Assembly (NCBI GenBank): GCA_027604665.1
Contig: JADGIZ010000143.1
Location: 1-23,069, forward strand
Direction of reading: 5' to 3'
Length of the DNA stretch: 23,069 nt
Origin: Polyrhizophydium stewartii
Taxonomy: Eukaryota; Chytridiomycota; Chytridiomycetes; Rhizophydiales
In this document: piece after piece, positions 1-10,063 of the stretch
How positions within the stretch are numbered: the stretch's first letter is position 1
Layout: the number at the start of each line of letters is the position of its first letter
The notes under the pieces: generated by a model
What the model saw: the letters and a program-made list of their open reading frames with translations, nothing else
Told to the model about the DNA's origin: nothing
Database searches by the model: none
Made by a program: the position numbers and the translations under genes

Positions 1-85
1 GCCTAATGCGATGCAATGCAATGAAGCTGCAGGCGCAGCGGGCCGGGCTGCGCCTGCAGCTTCATTGCATTGCATCGCATTAGGC
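1..85. repeat. Perfect inverted repeat (hairpin), 39-bp arms and 7-nt loop
   Basis: Bases 1-39 are the exact reverse complement of bases 47-85, separated by the 7-nt loop GGGCCGG at 40-46. The right arm contains the last codon (83-85) and stop codon (80-82) of the SDR gene plus its immediate 3' flank, so the left arm is an inverted copy of that gene end. The window begins exactly at the outer edge of the palindrome. Either this is a fold-back artefact at a contig end, or the inverted copy continues to the left of the window. The sequence alone cannot decide. Confidence 0.97.
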
Positions 86-1243
86 AAACCCCTTCTCGCG
101 CAGCACCTTCTCGGTCATCTTCCACAGCAGCGCCGCGCCCTCGCCCTGCGTTTTGCCCCGGACGTCCCACGGCAGGCACACGAGCTGCCACGACGTCCCG
201 TTCTCCACTCGCGGCGACACCGACGCAAAGATCTGCGTCAGCACGGCCTCCTCGGGTTTGGACGAAAAGAACCACGCAACGTTGCGAAGGAACATCGAGA
301 ACATCGATGAGCCCGCCGCCCGCGCGTTCAGCGCCGTCCACACGACGCCGGGATCCACAACAGTTGCCACGATGCCCGCTGACCCGTAGTGCTCCGCAAC
401 GTACTTGGTGAACAAGATGTTGGCAAGCTTCGAGTCGCCGTAGCTGCGCTGCGTTCCCAGCGCGGGTTGCCGCGCGTCGTCAGCACCAGTGCCGAGCTGC
501 ACGCGGCGGTCTGCGGCCGCCTCACCAATTCGTTGTACTCGGCCTTGTTGTTCCACGCCTCGAGCGACAGCGGCACGCCTCCGGCGTGGCATGTCGACGC
601 CGCGGCACCAGAGCTCACGCTCACAACCCGAGCCTTCGAGACCTTGAGCGTATGCTCCAGCTTCTTGAACAGGTAAAAGTGGGCCACGTAGTTGACGGCC
701 ATGTGCATCTCGATTCCATCCTGCGAGAGCTCAAAGTCGAGGCCCGCGACGCCTGCATTGAGCATGAGCACGTCGATGCGCTTCGTGGCCTTGCTAATGG
801 CGTTGGCCAGCTTCTTCACGCTGTCCAAACTCGACAAGTCGCCGTGCACTGCAACGAGCTCCTCGCTGCCCGTCTCGGCCTGCAACTGCTCGACTGCCTT
901 GCCCGCCTTCTCCGCGGTGCGGCCGTGCACCAGCACGCGGGCGCCGTGGCTCGCAAACACCCGCGCTGAGTGGTAGCCCAGTCCCATCGTGGCGCCCTGT
1001 CCGCCAGCGGCCCCGCGGCCCAGCAGCCCCGCAACCCGCGGCAACGCAGAGCCCCAGAGCCCCGGAACACCGTCGGCGCCCCGCCGTCAGCCACAGCGCA
1101 TCGTCGAGAGCTGCTGGGGCCTTCCACCTCGGCCTCCGGCGAGGGCTGCCTCGTGCAAGCAGGCACCGCCGCACACGCACCGTCACGACGACCGTCTTGC
1201 CGGTCATGTCGGGCATGTCGGCGAGGCTGAAGTAGCGCGACAT
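80..1243 (-). CDS. Short-chain dehydrogenase/reductase (retinol dehydrogenase/WWOX-like)
   Basis: Probable NAD(P)-dependent oxidoreductase of the classical SDR family, interconverting an alcohol and a carbonyl. The substrate cannot be read from sequence. Exons on the minus strand: 1243-1181, 996-526, 448-80; introns of 184 and 77 bp; all phases close to 300 residues. Seen: cofactor-binding TGATMGLG (about residues 21-28), completed exactly by the first splice; the NAG motif in MLNAGVAG; a VSVSSG segment holding the catalytic serine; and YGDSK (Tyr181, Lys185), the YxxxK active site, followed by LANILFT as in retinol dehydrogenase and WWOX-like members. There is no signal peptide. The gene ends inside the terminal hairpin. 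It lies 148 bp downstream of, and in the same direction as, the aldehyde dehydrogenase gene. Family assignment is secure; the exact subgroup is not. Confidence 0.9.
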
Positions 1244-1391
1244 GTCGGCGGGCTGCCGGCAGCCTGGCCAGCGCTGTGCCCGCGGCTGTCACCGGCTCCT
1301 GAGGACGCGGCGCGTGTTTCGGCCCAGGGTTTCGAGGCTTCATTGGGTTGATCGCACCAAGCGAGTCACTCACACCAAGCGAGCCACTTGC

Positions 1392-3216
1392 TCACGCAAT
1401 GCGCAGATGGAACGACTTGGGCCGCGTCAGCTGGTCGAACCCAAACTTGGACAGCGAGCAGCCACGGCCAGAGTCCTTGATGCCGATCCACGCAAGCGCA
1501 GGGTCAAGATAATCGCAGCGGTTCATGAAGACCGTGCCCGCCTCAAGACTGCAGCACCGCGCAGCCTGTCAGCAGCACATCCGGGCTCGGCGCAAGCCAA
1601 ACAGAATATGACCGCACTCACGCGTCGCAGATGCGCATTGCCGCCTCGTCGTCCTTGGTCCACACGGAGGCCGTCAGACCAAACCGGCTGTCGTTCATCA
1701 GGCGAATCGCCTGCTCGTCCGACGACACTTTCATGATGCCAACGACGGGGCCAAACGTCTCGTCGTTCATGACCTTCATCGTGTGGTCAACGTCGACCAA
1801 GATCTGCGGCGCAACGTACGCTGTGCCCTCCTGTGCGAATCGTCAGCTCACGCGATGGCTTGCACACCAAAGCGAGGCGAGCGCTTGATCCGGAAGACGC
1901 ACCTTGGAAGCTGCAAAGAGCGACTCGTCAATCAGTGCGCGAGCACCCTTGCTGATGGCATCCTGGATGTGCGCACGGATCTCGGCTGCCGACGACGCCC
2001 GCACAACAGGACCAAGGTTGACACCCTCCTCGAACGGGTTTCCAAGAACGTACTGCTTCGTGACCTCGACGGCCTTGGCAACAAAGGCGTCGTACACCTT
2101 CTCGTGCACGTAGATTCGCTCGATGCCGCAGCAGCTCTGGCCAGAGTTGTACATTGCGCCGTCGACAAGGTTCTCGGCCGCGCTGGTCACGTCGGCATCC
2201 TCGCGCACGTACGCCGGATCGCTGCCGCCGAGCTCCAGCCCGACAGCTGCCCAGGCGCAAGCGTGCACGCGAGTCAGCGACGTGGATCGTGCCGCGAGTC
2301 GTGCGCGCTGGCCACTCAACTGATGAAGCGCGACGCCGCGGCGCGGTTGACCTCGGCACCACCGCGCACCGAGCCCGTGAACTGCACGTAGCTGACGCTC
2401 GGGTGCTGGATCACGGCCTCGGCCACGGCGTGGTCAACGTGCAGCACCTGAAAGACGCCCTCGGGAATGCCCGTGCCTGTAAAGGCCGCGGCAAAGCGGT
2501 CTGCGCACGGGAACGTCTGCGGCGCCTGCTTGAGGATCACCGTGTTGCCCGCCAGCAGCGCAGGCACAACCACGTTGACCGAGATCAGGTACGGGTAGTT
2601 CCAAGCTGCAATCGCAAACACAACGCCGAGCGGCTCTCGGCGGATGAAGCGCCGGAAGCCGGGCTTGTCGCCAACAGCAACGTCGGCCAGGCTCTCGTCT
2701 GCAATCGACAGCAGGTGGCGCGCGCGCTCCTCGAAGCCGCGGACCTCGTTGTAGTTCTGCTTGTACGGTCTGCGGGCCACGTCCGCCGCAAGCATGTGCC
2801 GCCGCCACGAAGCCGTCAGCCACGGCCCGGACGGCGCCGTTCGCCAGCGACGCAGCGAGCGCCAAGCAGCGCATGCGTTGCACCCGACAGAGCACGGGAG
2901 CGCACAGCGCTCCAGAGGCGGCTTGGACCCACCGGCCAATCAGCCACGCAAGCTCCTCGGCGACAGCGTCCTTGGCCGCCACGAAGTTGTCGACGAACTT
3001 GGCGACGATGCGCTTGCGCTCGGCGAGCGGCGTCTTGCGCCAGCCCGCGAATGCGGCGTGGCTGCGTTCGACGGCGGCGATGGCCTCTGCGCGGCTTGCA
3101 AGTGGCACCGTGCGCACCACGGCCTGGTTGACGGGGGACACGATCTCGGCGTTCATGGGGCGTGGGTTGGTGGGAGGAGGCGCTGCCTCATGCTTTGGGG
3201 TCGACTGGCGCGCCAT
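1392..3216 (-). CDS. NAD(P)-dependent aldehyde dehydrogenase
   Basis: Oxidises an aldehyde to the acid (ALDH superfamily). Exons on the minus strand: 3216-2933, 2769-2321, 2246-1903, 1830-1622, 1548-1392; introns of 163, 74, 72 and 73 bp; 480 residues, the usual ALDH length. Seen: oxyanion-hole Asn152 in AAWNYPYL, Lys175 in the cofactor site, the FTGS turn near 225-228, general base Glu249 in LELGG, and nucleophile Cys283 in NSGQSC, 34 residues later as in the family. Cys283 is followed by a second cysteine. The C-terminus has NRCDYLDPALAW and DSGRGCSLS, close to fungal semialdehyde-type dehydrogenases, but the substrate is unknown. A second in-frame Met about 20 codons downstream (near 3156) could be the real start. 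No targeting peptide is obvious. It is divergent from the ARL2BP-like gene. Confidence 0.93.
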
Positions 3217-3483
3217 GCCCGCCCATATGGTGCCTATCGAGATCCCACCGCCCGCGAGTGCCCTTGCTCATCCCGCTCAACACGCGGCGCATCCATCATG
3301 TCCATGGCGAGAAGCGAGCCCGGTCAGCAGCACCGCCCTGCGCTGTGCCGCACAGCTCTCCCTCGCGCCTGGGTTCGACCGCATGCCGGCGGCCAGCACC
3401 ACCATACGAGTGCTGCCCTGGACGAGGAAGCGGTCTCCCCAACCCACGCCGCGCGCTCCGACTGACGAGCCCCCGCACACAAC
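3217..3483. promoter_or_regulatory. Divergent intergenic region between ALDH and ARL2BP-like genes
   Basis: These 267 bp separate the two start codons and must hold both 5' UTRs and promoters. I see no TATA box and no clear factor site. Open frames crossing it are GC-driven shadows. Confidence 0.45.
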
Positions 3484-4377
3484 ATGCAACCCTGCTACCC
3501 ACCTTTGCACACCCACATCGGTCCATGTCTGCCAACCCGCCTTGTTTCCCAAAACCCTTTGGCTGCCGCGGCAGCGCCCAAGGTGGGCCTTTCGGCGGAC
3601 TTTGGCCTGTCGGAGGAAGACATTTCATTCGAGAGGTGCGGGTCAGGCTCTGGTCGATTCCATGATCCGCCCGGCTCACTCGCAATCACGCCGGCCGTCA
3701 AAAACGCAGCCCGGCCGGATCGGACGACGCCAAGTTTGATGCCGTTGTCGGCGAGCTCGAGGACATTATCATGGGTGCGTCCACTTCCACCTGCAGCCAT
3801 GCGCGGCGGCTAAAACCCGCCCCGCAGATGACGCCTTTGTCGACATGCAAAATGCGTTTCTCGCCAAGCACCACAAGATATTTCTTGATGCCGAGGAAAA
3901 CAAGCTCGAGTACATGGACGTGTTTAAGAAATACGCAAGTGCCAAAGTCTGCTGCCACCAGCCGTTCGCACCGCGCGGCTGACTTTGGGCATGCGCGCGG
4001 CTGAAAACGCACAGACGACGCTCATCGAGTCGTACCTATCCACGCGGCTCAGCGCCCGCCTGCCATGGTTCTCGATGCCCAAGTTCATGGCCATGATTCG
4101 GTGAGGCGCACGCGCCATTCACCGTCGCGGTTGCAGCAAACGTACGGGTGATGATGATTGACAAGCAGCGCGACTATTTCATCATATGTAAACTCGCAGC
4201 GAGCGGCCTGACCAGGCCGACGGCGACGTTTTTGACATTCTGCACAGTCTTGGCGACTTTTCCGAGTTCAAGGAGCTTGTGCTCAACTTCAAGCGCGAGC
4301 AGGAGGGCCGCGCCATCGACCTCTCCGGCCTCCTCGCCGTTCGCCCTGCCGGCTCCAAAGCTGTCGGACGCAACTAG
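3484..4377 (+). CDS. ARL2BP: ARL2-binding protein (BART) homologue
   Basis: Effector of the small GTPase ARL2 (BART family); in animals it works at the basal body, cilium and mitochondria. Exons: 3484-3635, 3710-3774, 3828-3934, 4015-4100, 4200-4377; introns of 74, 53, 80 and 99 bp; 195 residues against about 163 in human. Seen: DAVVGELEDIIMDD, the acidic EENKLEYMDVF stretch, LIESYLSTRL, DGDVFDILHSLGDF and KREQEGRAIDLS, each in the order and spacing of ARL2BP. Alignment to the family fixes the third intron as a GC-AG intron (donor GCAAGT at 3935). The start is the only in-frame ATG upstream. The first 25 residues or so (Pro/Ala-rich) have no family support, so the true start or a 5' exon may differ. 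Convergent with the DENND6-like gene. Confidence 0.9.
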
Positions 4378-4581
4378 CTCCAAGGCCGCTAAACTCCGAA
4401 TCAAACTATGGTGAAAGCCAAGTGGGCCATGATTGCATGCGTCCAATGCACATCTCTAGTGGAGGGTTTATGTCGGAGTGCAGTCAATTGCGCTGCAGGT
4501 CATTTCGGCGCATTTCGGCAGCTTGAGCGTGATGATTGGGTTGTACAGTCTGTGCAGAAGACACGCGGGTCGACTGCCTGT
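4378..4581. other. Convergent intergenic spacer (two 3' ends)
   Basis: These 204 bp lie between the ARL2BP-like and DENND6-like stop codons. T-rich runs occur near the DENND6 stop (4587-4593). I see no gene or clear polyadenylation hexamer. Confidence 0.4.
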
Positions 4582-7500
4582 CTAGCTTTTTTTCAGAAGC
4601 GAAAGGCGCAGATCGTGGGGCAGCACGAGCAGCAGCGTTTCGAGCTGGATGCGCATGCGCGAGTACTGCTCGCGGGACGGAATACACCCGTCGAGCGAGC
4701 TGGCGGGGGGATGCGACGCGGGCGATGCCAAAACGGCCCCAGCACGGGCAGGGGGGTCCGAGCGAGCGCGCGACATTGCCGGCGACTGTGCCAGCGCCGG
4801 GACAAGCATCGGCGGTGCAGATGGGTTTGCGTGCGCAAGGCTGGCGCCGATTTGGGGCGAACTCGAAGAATGAGTTGCCGAGGAGCGCGACGCAAACCCT
4901 GCATCGTCCAACCTCTGAATGTGCGACATCGAAGTGCTGTTGCGCAGAGCACCAGCGCCGAGCGCGGGGCTGGGTGACTCGGAGCGTCTTGGCGGCGGCG
5001 GCGTACGAGGGTGCGGCAATGAAGCGGATTGTGCTCGCGGTGATACAGCACCCGTCACTCTCAACGATGTGATATCGACGCCAAAATCCTGGTCGCGGCG
5101 CTTAGCCCGGCGACCAGACGCCAGGGGCGACGACGGCCGTCCCGACGGCGTGCCATCAGATCCGAGCGCAACCGCGCCTGACGGTGATGCAGAGTACGGC
5201 ACGGGCCGGGGCTTGGCGCTTTGCGCGTGAGAAGGCTCCGCATTGGTGGGAACGCCGGGTACATTTGCGTATCGCACGTGGTTGTCCTCAACCACAAAAA
5301 AGCAGCTGAACTTGTCCTAGATGCAGATCGCTGGTCAGAATCAAAGCGGGTTGCAAGCGCCGGGTCTGAAGAATGACCTACAAGCTCGTCCCGCAGCCGC
5401 AAGAGCAGATCGATGCACTCGACGTCCGAGTGGGCCGCCAGCCGCGCGCGTGCCCATCCGTCAATGTCTGCAGCACAGATTGTGTCAAAGTACTTCTGCC
5501 GCCATTCGCGGCCCACTTCGGCGGTGCGATGTTGCAGCCACGCCGCAAAGCTTGGCGACTTGAGAAACAGGCGGTAAAGATCTGGGATCGGGCGCTTCGC
5601 AGAAACCGGTAGCGAGGGCACTGGACATCACCAGCAGAGCAGTCAGCGACTGTCCGTCCTGGCGTGCCCATTTCTTGTGCCGTTCTCACCCGACTGCTCG
5701 ATTTGCCGGAGAAACGTATCTTGGCGGAAAGGCTTGATTTCGGGGCGGCTTCGCAGGCACGAAAGTGTCATTTGCGCAGGGTTGCCCACAACGAGGCTCT
5801 CAAAGTAGCGGTTCAGCGGCTGCAAGAAGCGGTCCGTCAGCTCGGTAAAGTGCCGCCGGATCATGTTGTTGATGGCTTGAACTGGCTGTCCCTGAGCACC
5901 GGCTTCGATCAGATCTTTGAGCAATCTCTTATCTCTTGACAGAAACGGCTTGTGCTTTGCCAGCTGAGCCTGTTGACAGAGCCGATTGCTGCGTGAGCAA
6001 CACTAGTTCGAGTGCGTGCGGCACTGCAATCAGAACGGACCTCGATGACGCTTTCTCGAGAGAAAGCCATGTCGCGGCGCGGATGAGGATGCAAGGCACC
6101 ACCCGAGCCCCTGTAGTCAGGGCGACACGGAAGTGGTCAGAAAGACGCATCCAGGCCGCCGCGGACCAACGAGGTCGCTGTTACCACTGTGCGCTCGCAG
6201 AGTGTGCCATGCCGGCTCCGCGCGGGGCTGTCGTCCCAGCACCACCCCCAAGAGCATTGGGCCGCGCAATCCGGATGGCGTGTGGCCAGTGGTCCAACAG
6301 CTTCGTGAACACCATGTTCGTGACTCCCAAGACGGTGCCGGGAGGAGGAGCCTGAGCCGGATGCGTTTGAGCCATCTCTCGACGCTTTGCATCAACAGGA
6401 ACGTGAGACTCACCCGAGTCCGATTCGTCAGATGCTGGTTGTCCGAGTCTTGGATGGTGAAATACGGGCGAAAGTCGCCGCCAAACGGAATCTAAGTTGT
6501 AGCGCAAGCGCCAACGTCAGCGGCATCGGGCGAGCCGAAGGCGCCTCGCGCTACATACCGGCTTGATGAGCTCGACTAGCGCCCACACAAGCTCACTGCA
6601 TGAGCGTGGCGTGTCGCCCACGACCATGATTGGCTCGCCAATGACCATAAGCTCCCAACACGTCCACAGCAGCTCGGGCGACGACTCAAAGAGAGGATAA
6701 AAGTTTCCCGGGGTGCACAGCGCCGGCGGCAGGTTGTCTGTTCCCCCCGTGATCACCTCGTGTGCGCCTTGTCGTGGCAGCTCGTGCAGCTGCGGAAAGC
6801 GAGGCGTCGGAGGGAATGAATAGCGCAGCGCACGGCCCAGAAACGGCAACAGCAGCACGGTGGAGAAGTAGCTGAGCTCTGGTGAGAGCGAAGACGGCGG
6901 CGCGGGCCACGACGCGACGTTGAAGCACGCCGACTCGAGAAGTGCCATGCCCTGAAATGCGGGTGCATGCGGATCCTGTGTGCGTGCGTTGGTGCGGCGG
7001 TCGGCAACGAGCGAGCTCATGAGCTCAGGCCCGAGCAGAGACACGACGTTGAGGAACAAGCCCGGCCACGGATGGGGCGTCAGGAGCACGAGAGACTTTT
7101 GCAGATATCCTCGGCGGACCTCCTTGTCGACCTGCTGGCGAAAGAACACAAAGCCATATGTGTAGCCGTCCGTGTCAACCGGCAGACCAACGTTTCCTCG
7201 GACAGCAGCCGCCGACTCGGCAGCCATCGGGGCGGTGGACAAAGCGGGCTGCGGCGATCGATTCTGCTGCTGCGACGACTGCTGGGAAGATGGATAGTGC
7301 TCCTTGAGATACAGGCGCTTGCAGAAATTGCTGTTGCGGATGCGGAACGTGAAGCACGAGTCGCCAACGTGCTCGGATGAGTTGGAGTCTGGGAACGCCG
7401 AGAATGCGCTGTTGCCGCCGAGGCCAAGCGGAAGAGCGTGAGCGCACAAATGCAGCTGGTGCGCGCCGGGGCGAGCCGCACGCACATTGTCTGTTTCTCG

Positions 7501-8157
7501 GTCTCGGAGAACTCGATTGGCGGATAGATGAGCTCAATGGCTGGATCCGCACGTTGGGCCATGGGTCAGTTGAGGGAGGCGCGGCCGACAGCCGTGGGAG
7601 ACGCAGCAGTCCGCACCTTGGCCAAGCTCGAGGTCAAAGTTGACAAGGCAGAAGCAAAAAACCCACTGCCAGAACGAGCCGAGGTTGAGGCGCAAGAGTG
7701 CCTCGTTCATGGGCGAGGCGTTCGGGCCGAGCAGGGCCACGAGCTCGGGCGAAACCGCTTCGACGTTGGACTCGGGCGGAGTGAGTGATGTGGCCATGTC
7801 CGTCGCGGCCTGACTCGGCTGGTGGCGGCCGGCATCGGACTGGTGCATCATCTCGGCCGCGGGATAACCTTCTCTCTCCGCCAGAGCTGGGATGCGCGGC
7901 TGCTTGGTAAGCGCCTCCTCGCCGGACAGGTCCTCAGCGTGCTGGCGTGCGGAGCTGGCCGAGACCGGCGACAGAAGCGACGCCGGCGCCGCCCGCGGGT
8001 CCCCGCCTGGCGGGGCGCCGTGCGGGTCCCGAACGGCTTCTTGTGCCGGAGCAGCTGTGTGCGTCGGTGCTGCGGGCGGCGGCGGCGTGGGTGTGGGCTG
8101 CGCGGGCCTCGCGGGCGGCGCCAGGCCTGCGGGTCCCGGCGGCGTTGCGGGCTCCAT
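4582..8157 (-). CDS. DENN domain protein of the DENND6/FAM116 family (Rab GEF)
   Basis: Predicted guanine-nucleotide exchange factor for a Rab GTPase of the recycling pathway; human DENND6A acts on RAB14. Minus-strand exons: 8157-7617, 7540-7486, 7408-6559, 6491-6414, 6351-6185, 5988-5690, 5620-5382, 5316-4582; 987 residues against about 608 in human. Seen: FDLELGQAIELIYP, FPDSNS, CFTFRIR, GYLQKSLVLLT, CWELMVIGEP, ELVWALVELIKP, PYFTIQDSD, LGVTNMVFTKLLDHWPH, LYRLFLKSPSFAAW and the final LPHDLRLSLLKK, all in family order. The extra length is a Pro/Ala-rich N-terminus of about 100 residues and a low-complexity linker of about 200 residues before the last helix. The intron at 5989-6184 (196 bp) is the least certain and could hide a small exon. 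Head-to-head with STE24. Confidence 0.92.
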
Positions 8158-8201
8158 CTCGGTCGTAATCGCGAAATCACGCACTTGCCCGACTTTGGAC
8201 C
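8158..8201. promoter_or_regulatory. 44-bp bidirectional start region between DENND6-like and STE24
   Basis: Only 44 bp separate the two divergent ATGs, so both promoters must overlap each other or lie inside the neighbouring first exon. The segment carries no TATA box. The STE24 start is fixed by family-like sequence (FSWEMYL) beginning about 30 codons in. The DENND6 start is the only ATG before its GC-rich N-terminus. Confidence 0.5.
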
Positions 8202-9978
8202 ATGGCAGGCCTTGCTGCGCTGGGCGTCGACCTCGACAGCGTGCCGTGGAAGGAGTGCGTGCTGGGGTTCAGCTTCGCCGTCTTTTCCTGGGAGATGTAT
8301 CTCGAGTGAGCACCGCGTGGGCTGGCTCGATCAGCCACGGCCGGGCCAAGGCCGGTGGGCACACCTCAACGCACCTCGCCGGCGCTGACCGCCCGTCTTG
8401 TCGGTGACGACAGCCTGCGCCAGCATTGGAAGCTTGGCGAGAAGGAGATCCCCGCCAAGGTCGTCAAGGCACTTGCGCCACACACGCTGGCGGCGGACGA
8501 GTTCAACAAGTCGCGCATGTATAGCTACGACAAGTCGGCCTACAACATGTTCAACAAGGTCTTTTCGCTGGTCCAGACGACCCTTGTCATCGCCTTGGAC
8601 TTCCTGCCCTGGGCCTGGGGCCTCTCGGGAAGCGTGGCGGCACGCGCCGGCATGGACCCTGACGCAGAGGTGCGTGGTCGCTGCGCGCTGCTTGCCATTC
8701 CGCGCCCGGCGGCTCGTTGGCGGTCTGGGCAGCGGCCGTGCGCTCGGCTGGCTGCGTTGGGGTGGGACGTTGTCGTCCTCGCTTTATTATGCAGAGCCTT
8801 GTGCACGCGCGATGCATACCATCAAGGCCTTGCTGCTGCGGCGCTGACGACCAGCGGACGGGCGTGCGCAACACAGATATCGCGTTCGATCGTGTTCGCG
8901 GGGCTCCTCGTTGTGATCTCGACCCTTGTCAACCTGCCGCTGTCGATTTACTTTACATTTGTCATTGAGGCCCGCCACGGCTTTAACAAGCAGACGATGG
9001 GGCTGTTCCTCTCGGACACAGCCAAGTCGCTTGCGTTCACGCTCGTGATCGGCGCTCCCGTCCTGGCGGGTTTCCTGGCCATCATCCAGTGGGCAGGCCC
9101 CAACTTCTATTTTTATGTCTGGCTGTTTGTCATGGGCTTCCAGCTCGTGCTCATGGTGCTCTACCCGACGGTCATCCAGCCGCTGTTCAACAAATTCGAG
9201 CCTCTGCCCGAGGGCGAGCTCAAGGAGAAGATTCAAGCGCTTGCTCGCAGCGTCCAGTTTCCCCTGACCAAGCTTTTCCTTGTCGACGGCTCCAAGCGCT
9301 CTGCACACTCGAATGCGTATTTCTTTGGCCTCTTCAATGACAAGCGCATCGTTCTGTTTGACACGCTGCTTGAGCACACCACGCACGACGAAGTCCTCGC
9401 CATCCTGGGTGCGTTTGATGCTTGATATCCTGTCTTGCGCGCAGGAGACAGTGCTTGCCCGTCTGACACAAGTGCTGCGTTTGCGCAAACTTGCAGCCCA
9501 CGAGCTCGGCCATTGGTACCACAACCACATAGTCAAGCGCCTTGTTGTTGTCCAGGCTCATCTGTTTGTGCTCTTTTATGTCTTCAGCATCGTGATTAAC
9601 TTGACATCGCTCTACAAGTCGTTTGGGTTTGCCAGCCAGCCCATTGTGATTGGCTTCTTGCTGTTCCAGGTGCGTGCGAGTGCAGCGAATGCAGCCCTGG
9701 CACGTGCTGACCCGCCGCCGGATAAGTTCATCTACTCTCCCGTCGACTCGCTCATGGGCTTTGTTATGAACCTGGTCTCGCGGCATGACGAGTTTGGGGC
9801 GGACCGCTATGCCGTCTCCCGCAACTACGAGCAGCATCTCAAGAGCGGCCTGATCAAGCTGCACCTCAAGAACAGCAGCAACCTGAACCCGGACCGCCTA
9901 TACAGCATCTGGCACTACTCGCATCCTGCCCTTGTCGAGCGCCTCGAGGCCCTGCAGGCCAAACGCAAGGCCGACTGA
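8202..9978 (+). CDS. STE24: CAAX prenyl protease STE24 (zinc metalloprotease)
   Basis: Membrane zinc endoprotease (family M48) that clips the last three residues of prenylated CAAX proteins and processes a-factor or lamin-type precursors in the ER membrane. Exons: 8202-8305, 8414-8669, 8877-9408, 9497-9669, 9727-9978; introns of 108, 207, 88 and 57 bp; 438 residues (yeast about 453, human 475). Seen: FVIEARHGFNKQT, PLFNKFEPLPEGELK, FPLTKLFLVDGSKRS, SNAYFFG, KRIVLFDTLL, zinc-site HELGH at 299-303 completed across the third intron, third ligand Glu377 in EFGAD, and WHYSHP near the end. Several hydrophobic helices flank these. The 206-bp-class second intron happens to read open in frame but has no family match. 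The last intron ends in AAG. It shares a tiny divergent spacer with the DENND6-like gene. Confidence 0.96.
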
Positions 9979-10063
9979 GCGAATGAAACACCAATGTGTT
10001 GCGCCGCTTTCTGGCCCATGCTGCTGGGTCAGACCCGACGGGCGGGGCTTGCCGCGAGCAACG

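Noticed and set aside
1244..1391. Extra upstream exon of the SDR gene
   Set aside because: The Met at 1243 gives a normal SDR start; the frames upstream do not join it in phase or resemble SDR sequence.
2154..3131. Long plus-strand open frame (325 codons) opposite the aldehyde dehydrogenase
   Set aside because: Arg/Ala-rich translation with no family resemblance; it is the GC-driven antisense shadow of a well-supported gene.
4166..4215. A tiny exon plus 28-bp intron in the ARL2BP-like gene
   Set aside because: An intron of 28 bp is implausible. Using the acceptor at 4199 gives a gap-free match to the BART family.
8787..9536. Minus-strand open frame opposite STE24
   Set aside because: Antisense of conserved STE24 exons and crossing two of its introns; no protein-like motifs.
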